Origin: Magnolia sinica
Taxonomy: Eukaryota > Streptophyta > Magnoliopsida > Magnoliales > Magnoliaceae
Reading direction: 5' to 3'
DNA: 64,000 nt
NCBI RefSeq assembly: GCF_029962835.1
Contig: NC_080582.1
Coordinates: 14,454,032-14,518,031, forward strand
Each line of letters begins with the position of its first letter. Within the stretch, counting starts at the first letter, position 1. The position numbers and the translations under genes were made by a program. The notes under the pieces were generated by a model. It had not been told where the DNA came from. It did no database searches and saw only the letters and a list, made by a program, of their open reading frames with translations. Positions 56,272-64,000 of this stretch are shown one piece after another.

Positions 56272-57230
56272 TATTTTCTCTTTAAAATCTTAGGGCCTTG
56301 AAGCCATTAGATCCCCCCCACATTCACAACTGTCATCCATTCTCACAACGTTACAAATCCGGAATCCGGGTCGGGATTTATACATACAAACAACAACAAC
56401 AACAACGAGCCCAAGATGAACAGTTTGGATCATCATGTGTGTTTGGCATAAGCAAGCAACGACTTGAGGGAGGATGACTAGCAAGGTTTATAACATGAAA
56501 TAATCATGATGTTCTTTACTTCTGGTTTGCACATGTATAATAATGTTCGTGTGTATAGTACCATCATTGGTTCACATGGTTCCCATCATTTATATTTTAA
56601 AGATTCTATGTGAAAGTGGCTCTCCTTTGTTTATGCATGCATGGTGGTTGAAAAAGTTCCTAATACTTGTGTCCCACCCTGATATCCTAGTTTTATATAC
56701 ATTGCAGATCAATCCTCATTGTACACAAATGGTGAATATTAGTGGATACCTACTTGGTGTGGCACCACATATGATTTGATCTTGTTGTGTGTGATAGACT
56801 GGCATTGTCAATGACATAAACATAAAAACAATCAATAGGCTATAGCATCAGTGCAAAACTTTAAGCCTTTTAGATGATTTGCATAGGTGGCCCAAAAAAT
56901 ATGTATACCAAATATGTATAAGATCCTAACTATTAGATGGTATATGATGGTTCTAGATTATATGGGTTGATCTTTATTGTACAGGGATGTTAAGATCAGT
57001 GTATATCCTACTTAATCGGTGCATACGTTCACTTTTGTACATGTGGTCCAAAGAACTTACATAATAAGTATCTATAAGATCTTGACCATTATGTGATATA
57101 TGACAACTGTAGATTATATGAGTCATGGCCCACAAGTCGGGTTGGTGTGGTTTCATTTTAGGCTATTCCAACTAAATAAATGCAACCGTAATTCTTAAAT
57201 AGGTTTCCAAACCAAATTCGATTTCAAGAT

Positions 57231-57762
57231 TGTTGGAAATTGGATTTTGGAAAACTATTTAAATTATATAAAATTAAAATAAGAAAGTTAAAAAACTTAT
57301 CAATTTGTATAAGTCGAGGCGTGACGTAAGTCACTCGGCTTGAAATCAAATTTGCTCCCCTTGGACAGCGTCCCAAGTGCAATAGGTTTCCAGAACAATC
57401 GACCTCCAGGATACAACGACTATGACCCGGTCCCAACGGTGCACTCACTGTACACGGGCTCGAACCACTTGTAGTCTTAACCCGAACTAGAAAATACTTG
57501 AACACATTTTTAAGAGGAAATCTAATTTTGCTAATTCATTTAAAAACTTAAAATTAGAAGTCTATTTATAGACTTTGTGAAGACACCCTTTCACAAAGGG
57601 TTGTGACTATTGGATTTAAACCCAAGTGATGCGACTCTTAGGCTTCAGAAGACATAACTTTTCAAAACAAAATTTGAAAGGATATAACCTTTCAGTGAAA
57701 AGACACATCCATAGGATATTTTGAAACACTAAATTATTTTAAAATAATTTAAAATACAAACA
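57231..57762 (-). repeat. 5' LTR of the LARD
   Basis: Begins TGTTGGAAATTGG and ends AAAATACAAACA. A typical primer site is not obvious on its inner (left) side, so the priming tRNA is unknown. Confidence 0.88.
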
Positions 57763-57971
57763 TATCAACCTTAATCCATCCATCCACTATCTCTACTTTA
57801 TGCTACGCTTATGCCTCTCACTAATGCTTAAAGTGCCCTATCTTCCCATAAAGCCTCTTCAAATTCCCTTTACCTTTTCTCTTACTCTTGCCCTTATGAT
57901 CAACAACGCCGCCTATCCTTTGGGGGTTTTTTGCAGGGAGATTGCAATTGAGCAAAACATTTCTCTGCATT

Positions 57972-58507
57972 TTAGAAACAAAACCCATCTATCCAATACC
58001 TCCCATCCATGATCCAACTGGACTTCTCTGGTAGCAGGACATACAGTAATACTGAGGAAGCTAGTACTCCAAGAACCAAGATAACGAGGATGAGATTTCT
58101 GGCTATGGGGGGCCGGCATCTTCCCACTATCATCATCATCCACACGGACGTGGAGTAGAAGGCTGCCACGCTGATCATGACAATAGACTAGAAGGACATC
58201 TTATGCTGAAGGTATAAATCGTTCAGGACTTTGTTGCCATCACTGATTGGATAGTTGAGATTCAAGAGGAACGCCACGATCATCCATACTATACTGATGA
58301 TCGTAATCATCAATTCCAACGACGGTGGTGCAATGTTAAGACTCTCTGACTGCCCTGGAACATCGACACCGCCATTTTCGATATCTTGATGAGAGCCTCC
58401 TTCTGGAAAAATCAAAACCCTAATTATTGATTTGCGATGAAATATGAAGAACAAATACAAAAATTGATTGGATTAGATTTTACCTCATGAGGGGAAAATT
58501 GGGTCAT
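57972..58507 (-). pseudogene. small three-span membrane protein gene, apparently broken, unknown family
   Basis: Read leftward, a short first exon (ATG at 58507, MTQFSPHE) ends at a GT donor. An 81-bp AT-rich intron (58483-58403) ends in TTTTTCCAG. The second exon codes a soluble start (GGSHQDIENGGVDVPGQSES) and three hydrophobic spans: MITIISIVWMIVAFLLNL, VMISVAAFYSTSVWMMMIV and LILVILVLGVLASSVLLYVL. A TAG at about 58186 follows QHKMSF in frame, and exon 1 joins exon 2 out of the long frame by one base. It could be a recent pseudogene, or the true splice and start differ (an ATG at 58460 opens the long frame). Confidence 0.5.
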
Positions 58508-58569
58508 CAATCAGCTTCTAAGAGGAGACAGATTGGATGAAGAATGAGGAAAGAACGATACAAGGTTTG

Positions 58570-58576
58570 ATTTATA
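58570..58576 (-). promoter_or_regulatory. TATA box before the membrane-protein gene
   Basis: Minus-strand TATAAAT lies 63 bp upstream of the ATG at 58507, with a pyrimidine-rich start-site region about 30 bp downstream. The spacing is right for a plant gene. Confidence 0.5.
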
Positions 58577-58870
58577 GAATAGACTGTCGCATTGGACATG
58601 GGCGGTGAGCTTTTTTCAAGCTTTCCAAGTTTCTTCATTTTCTCGTGGAATTTCTTGCACGAAGCTTCCACAACCAGAAGAATTCAGCTGCTCAGAAAGT
58701 CAATTTTCTTTTCGGCATTGAAAATGGTTGGGTATTTGGAAGCGTGCGTGTGGGGCCTTTTTTAGATGAATGTATCTTTTTCTTCCTTCACTTTTCTTTT
58801 GCACTTTGCCGTGCTCAACTGCTGCGGAACCCGATGGCCTGCTCACAGTGCTGAGTAACTCAGTAGCCTA

Positions 58871-59414
58871 GGGCCTGTTTGGGAGCGTGGATTCGGAACC
58901 CCTGTATTTGAATTCCCCTGGATTTGGAATCCTCCAATTGTGTTTGGCACGGGAATTTAGAATCAATTTTAATATCTCTTATGTAATGTTTGACACAATG
59001 ATTGTAATAAGCCCGTTAAAATATATACTTTGTCTCAAAATGATAAAATTCTAAGCCTCATATAGGCCACAAGCACAAGATCACGTCCAAGTGACTAACC
59101 AACGATTTTTAACCGTAGATTTACATGGATAATGTGTGGATGGTGCATATCATCGTATTAAAGTAATCATAGTGATGCAATTGATAATCTAACTATTTTG
59201 GGATATCATTATTGGGTTACATGCCTAATAGATTAATAGTCTAGTAACACATATGTTACACATGCAACTCTTGGAATAATTTTAAATGTAATCTGAGCTT
59301 TAAGGTGGATTTTAAACCCCTCTACCTGAAACCCCAACTATTTTATGTGTCAAACATACCATGGGATTTGAAATCCCTTCCGACCCCTCCCAAATCTATA
59401 GTAGCAAATGACCC
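58871..59414. mobile_element. probable Tourist/PIF-Harbinger-like MITE, 544 bp
   Basis: The left end GGGCCTGTTTGGGAGCG and the right end (GGGTCATTTGCTACTATAG on the minus strand) are imperfect inverted repeats, with GGATTTGGAATCC-type inverted phrases inside. CTA lies on both sides (58868-58870 and 59415-59417), compatible with a 3-bp duplication. TIR identity is modest, so the superfamily is tentative. Confidence 0.5.
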
Positions 59415-59439
59415 CTAAGCATACTAAGTAAACTTTGTA

Positions 59440-59700
59440 GCATACAACATGATTCATGTATTTTATCCACTCCATCCATCCATTTTACTAAATAATTTTA
59501 AGCTTGGACCAAAAAATGAAGCATATTTAAAATTCAAGTAGGCCACACTATAGGAAATAGAGTGAATTGAATGTCTACTATTGAAAAATTCTCAAGAGCC
59601 ACAAAAGATTTCCATCAAGTTGATATTTGTGTTTTTCCTCATACACATTAGTATTAGATCGGTGAATGTCGGAAAGAATTAGGCCATTGAGCCTAAGTAA
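59440..59700. repeat. partial copy of the dispersed MITE family
   Basis: TGTATTTTATCCACTCCATC, AATTTTAAGCTTGGACC and CACACTATAGGAAATAG follow the order seen in 28775-29351. The ends are lost. Confidence 0.55.
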
Positions 59701-60213
59701 TAAAGCACATTATATGTAACAACCTGCATTTCAAAATCAGCGATGGGAACCCCTCCCACTGTTTTATTTGGTGTGGCCCACTTTAGCATTGGATCAGACT
59801 CATTTTTAGGCACATGCCCTAATATGGGCAAGTGAAGCAGATGAACATAATGGATTTGTCGTAACACCATTATGAGGTCCACTACGTGAAAAAATGAATG
59901 AATGAAAGGTAATGAATAACTTTCCCACTCCTCTGACTCTCTCCCATCTCCTCCGCGTTAACACAAGGGTTTTGGGACCCACTACCCCCTCTAAACCACT
60001 AGTAATGTGGGCTTACAGTCGGATCCAAACCATTCAGTAGGTGGGTCCCGCCATTTTGACCTATCATACGAAAAAACCCACACACACGCACTCGATGTAG
60101 ATCACACATTTCTATAAAATCAGTATAACCAACTTCCTCTCCCATTTTCATCGCTTTACAACGTAACTGCTTCACATCGATCTTATCCAGACTGTCCATA
60201 TGGCAGATTTCGT

Positions 60214-60217
<4 letters not shown>

Positions 60218-60269
<52 letters not shown>
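60218..60269. repeat. (TA)n microsatellite, about 52 bp
   Basis: An uninterrupted TA run, likely length-variable between individuals. The apparent Ile/Tyr repeat peptide on the minus strand is an artefact of it. Confidence 0.95.
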
Positions 60270-60272
<3 letters not shown>

Positions 60273-60289
60273 AACGTGCGTTAGCCGCC

Positions 60290-62443
60290 TCAAAGCCACG
60301 AACCATTGAACCCTTGGAAAATCATCATTAAAGCTTCACCTCTCGTTATATCAAGCTCCTTGATATCGATCTTCATCATTTGGATAAGCTGAAACCTCTT
60401 GAGAAGCATCAATTCTTCCTCATTTAAACAACATCCGTAATATCATTTATCTGCTACGTTTTCATTCAGATTTCGTAACAGGTATTCTTCTTTCATGCAT
60501 GAATCATGTATATATAAATCAGGCATTCAAATCTATATCTTTAAAATTTCCATATGCATAAATAATTTCCTACATGAAATCACCATTAATCTTTGAATTC
60601 CATGTGTAGACTGGTCGTGAGTTTGAACAAATCTTCTCCAAAGTCATCACCTAATCGAGGTGTTTAGTTTTAATTTTAACCGATTGATTTAAACAAGTTA
60701 CATTCGTACTAGTTCAAGTCAAGTCACTTAACCTCCCATACCTAAACTAAATAGCCGATCATTTCTTATTGAAAAATTCATAAATAATTAACTTATATGA
60801 GTTAGACATTGAGATGTTCTTGACTGGAATGAGCCAATATAAATATTATTTTTCCATTTGTATTATAAATTATCCAGTATTTATAATAGAATTTATTTGT
60901 GTAAATATAGATACAATATATGTTGTATCTTTGGTTATTGTATGTGAAGTATGTGAAATGTAAGTCTTAGTTAGATGTATTGCTATCATAGTTTAAATAT
61001 GAATGAGTATAGACATTATTATCTTTAGATATTGATGCATAGCCTGAATTGAAATTGCATGTCTATTTGATGTTGCTAATTTGATATGTTGTGTATGATA
61101 AATACTATTGTGTAAAAATCTTAAATGGTAAATCGACATGTAAGCTGTAAACTTATAGAATTAATGTGTCATATGTGAACTATCTTATTTTAATGGAAAG
61201 ATTTAATGATTCTTACGAGTGTTCTGCCCAGGGTCATTTTCGAAATGATGGGCACGATACGGGTACTTTGCCCAGGGTCATTCCCAAAATGATCAGCAAG
61301 ATACGAGTGTTTTACCAGGGTCATTTCCAAAATTATCAGCACGGTGCTCTGCCCTGTGTGATTCCATAAAAGATATGCGCACATGGATTCTCTGTCATGG
61401 GCTTTTGTCCCTAAAAAGTTGTACTGGTGCTCTGCCAGTAGTCATACTCTGAAAGTATCAATACCAGTGCTCTGTCGTAAATCATTCTCTAAAAGGATCA
61501 GCACACATAGGTGTTTCACCCACTCATATTCTTAATATTTTAGGAAAGTTGTATTAGAACAATTTATTCATTTATATTCATAAATGACGAATGATTAATT
61601 ATGATCTTAAATCCAATATTTGTCTTATTTTGATTGATATGTTGAGCTTATATTTAGTAATATTTGTGAAGTTTTCAATTTGAGATTGATGCAATCATAT
61701 TGAGTTGTCAACTCATTATGTTTTAATCATTTCATGCCATGAATATTTCAAAGATGCAAGATGATACTATTAGCATTAGGAGCATTAGATGTGATTGGAT
61801 GCACGTGATATGCCATTATGCACAGAATTAGTTCAATTTTATATTGGAATTAGAAATGTAATAAAGTCTTAAACCTGATTTATAATTTTATTACTTTGAA
61901 TTAAGTTAAATAATTATGCATCAATGTAATAAATATTATAAAATTATTTATCTTAGCATATAGTTTGGATTTTAAAATTTGTGAAATATGGTGGGAAGAA
62001 ATGAAATACATATTTACTTATCATACTTTATCTTTTTCACATGTCACGGTCTAGAATTTGGGTCATGGATACTTTATTCGATATCCGAATTTTAGAGTAC
62101 GACGTTATAAGCTCATACGTTATCTACACATTAATAGTATTATAAAAAGAATACGTGAACTAAGATTTTCTACCCAAGTCGTCATCTCGGGTTCCATTCA
62201 AACCCTTTTCTAAACTCTTCTCGCATATCTTTTCCTAGCTTTTGTCTCATCTATTATTACTCACCTTGGATTCCATTCAAACCCTCTTCTAAATTTTTAT
62301 CCAATCTGTTCGCTTTTGTCCCATCCATTATTACTGCATCTGCACCAATGTAGCCATTTTATCAATGGACTCCACCACAATTTTCATTATTTTAACCAAT
62401 TTGATACAAGATGTTCACCGAATTTAGTTGGTTTATTTTGGAA
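60290..62443. other. AT-rich noncoding DNA with a degenerate tandem repeat
   Basis: No supported gene. At 61210-61520, five to seven degenerate units read GTGCTCTGCCC-GGGTCATT-C-AAAATGATCAGCACG with a period of roughly 45-55 bp. The last ones are strongly worn. The rest shows no terminal repeats or frames. Confidence 0.5.
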
Positions 62444-63384
62444 GTAGCTGATTAGGGGTGTTAATTATCCTTACCATGTGGGGGCCACTTTGATGTATTT
62501 GTTGTATATTTAAACTATTCATCTGTTTTTTTTTTTTTTTTTAATCTCATTTAAGTGATCTCAAACCTTAAGAAGGTTCAAATCTCATGTGGACCATACC
62601 ACTACAGATGGTGATTAATGGCCACTAAAAACTTTTTGTGGGCCACTGAAATTGTGGATCAATTTGTCTTTGCATTATCAGTTATTGACAGTATCAACGA
62701 GTTTGATTGCAAATAAAATTACAAAAACCTTACATGAGCCCTTGGGAATTTTAAACGGTGAGGCACTCAATCACCACTGTTTCCTGTGGTGTGGTCTTCC
62801 TTAAGGTGTAACCCTTAATCCGCCCTGTTTTGAGTTGATACTTACCACATTTATTATTATTTTATCACAAGACTGTCGTATGCAGGCAAAAATACCAGTA
62901 ACTCCCTTGCATCATGACCGTCGTGAGTTCACGTCACCAAGTTATTTAGGCCCTACCAAGACGTATGTATTCCATCCAAACCGACCTTTCAGTTTTCAAG
63001 ATCGTATTAGGGCTTGAAATGAGAGAGATCCAAGGCTTAAGTGAACCGCACCAAATAAATCAATGGGGATTGAACGTATACCATTGAAAGCTTTCAAGGG
63101 TCATAGAAGTTTTGGATCAATCAGATATATGTTTTTTTCTTATCCAAGTCTTTATAAGCTTATGAACGGTTTGGATGGAAAATAAATATGGTTTCAACGG
63201 TGGGAATCCTTGTCCCCACTCCTTTAAGTGTTATGGTCCACTTGATCTATTGATCTGCCTAATTTAGCCTTTCATGCCCTGAAATGATCTCAAAAAACAG
63301 ATAAACAGTGTGGATATAATGCATAAATCATGATGGGCCGACAGAACATGATGATGTCGCGCGTTACACCACCAAGTCCGCTAC
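62444..63384. repeat. old, enlarged member of the dispersed MITE family
   Basis: The left end GTAGCTGATTAGGGGTGTTA and the right end (GTAGCGGACTTGGTGGTGTA on the minus strand) are imperfect inverted repeats resembling the TIR at 28775. Both halves carry family phrases in opposite orientation (for example GTGTGGTCTTCC near 62793 and ATTATGG..TCCACTTGATC near 63230). No target duplication was resolved. Confidence 0.5.
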
Positions 63385-63722
63385 CCTTTCCGTGTGCCTC
63401 GCTTCTGAGACATGACTCTTGGCTTTTTACTCTTCGTTTCAATAAAGCAGATGAATGTTTTTAATTTTAATAGAGAGCACACACAATCGCCTTGCACGTG
63501 CTGACATGGAATGTCTGTGCAACATCGGACCGTTCATTACGTGGGCCTCGATGTAAATGTTTAGTATAAAAATCCTTGCTAGTTCACTTATTATGTGAGC
63601 TGGTATACATATTCAATCAAATGCTGCCACGTCACAAACCACGATGGTTGGTGGTTATTGGAATGGATGCGGATTAGCTAATGACAAGTGGAGTAACAAG
63701 ACTCGCTAATGAAGTAAGGTCA

Positions 63723-64000
63723 CCTAATTATGTAAGCCCCACCATAATGTATGTGTTTTATCCACACTGTCCATCCATTTGGAGAGATCATTTCAAGGCA
63801 AAAGAAGAAGAATGAGGCAGATCTAGGCAGATCTAGAGCACACCCCCCTAGAAAACAGTGGGGAGAGTGTGGCCAGAGTTGAAACCTTCTTGAGTTCCAC
63901 CACGATGTTTATTTAAGATTCAACTTGTTCATAAGTTTTTTTTTTTTTTTTTTTTTTAAAGACATGAATTAAGGGATAAAAACAAATATACGTTTGATTG
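63723..64000. repeat. dispersed MITE family copy, cut by the window edge
   Basis: CATAATGTATGTGTTTTATC, CACACTGTCCATCCATTTGG, CAGTGGGGAGAGTG and GATGTTTATTTAAGATTCAA appear in family order. A 20-bp T run lies at about 63938. Confidence 0.6.

Larger units (their letters stand above)
52201..57762 (-). mobile_element. noncoding LTR element (LARD type), about 5.6 kb
   Basis: Two LTRs of about 531 bp (52201-52731 and 57231-57762) are nearly identical over long stretches. The minus strand has GTGGGGGATTG just before the left LTR, so the element points leftward. ATATC flanks both sides (52196-52200 and 57762-57766, overlapping the LTR end by one base), a likely 5-bp duplication. The 4.5-kb interior has no frame longer than about 93 codons and no pol motifs. 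It is inserted at the very end of the LTR at 50183-52198. Confidence 0.8.

Noticed and set aside
59999-60274. A peptide starting with an Ile/Tyr repeat
   Set aside because: The start is the (TA)n microsatellite and the rest shows no domain.

Overview
This window is intergenic DNA of a flowering plant, built almost wholly of nested transposable elements. No intact cellular gene was found. The evidence is plant Ty3/gypsy and Ty1/copia lineages, initiator-Met primer sites, short introns of 73-89 bp, G-box plus TATA promoters, and many small inverted-repeat elements. I lean towards a magnoliid because the dispersed 'CACACTGTCCATCCATTT' repeat family looks familiar from that group, but that is recognition only and should be tested by search.

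Layout. 1-2295: noncoding repeat DNA, probably an old LTR. 2296-12046: Tat-1, a decayed Tat-lineage Ty3/gypsy element on the minus strand. Its 3' LTR is truncated, and it carries a separate intron-containing gene on the opposite (plus) strand. 12047-14740: noncoding DNA with diverged small elements. 14746-28450: Tat-2, a complete 13.7-kb Tat element on the plus strand with both LTRs and a 5-bp target duplication (AGTAC). It also carries the antisense gene, contains a 436-bp internal duplication, and is interrupted by a 2317-bp solo LTR with its own duplication (CTTAG). 28775-29351: a Mutator-like MITE with a 9-bp duplication. 29971-30330: a broken gene remnant of unknown function. 32895-33173: a hAT-type MITE. 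34693-38918: a young 4.2-kb chromovirus derivative (duplication GGGCT) with one open 566-residue frame, inserted into a decayed Ty1/copia element. 43690-47386: a LINE ORF2 relic split by a hAT MITE, which was itself invaded by a larger hAT element carrying a tandem array with a period of about 165 bp. 47411-52198: noncoding LTR-element remains. 52201-57762: a noncoding LTR element (LARD type). 57972-58507: a small membrane-protein gene, apparently broken. 58871-64000: small elements, microsatellites and AT-rich DNA.

How the parts relate. The two Tat elements share an unusual design. The LTR drives gag-protease-RT-RNase H-second RNase H-integrase on one strand, while between pol and the 3' LTR a second gene on the other strand has its own TATA box and G-box and three short introns at matching positions. 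Nesting gives relative ages. The chromovirus is the youngest, with six LTR differences seen in 1221 bp. Tat-1 and Tat-2 are clearly older, and the copia and LINE relics are older than the elements that split them. The damage in the Tat frames is largely C-to-T or G-to-A, as expected for methylated, silenced repeats.
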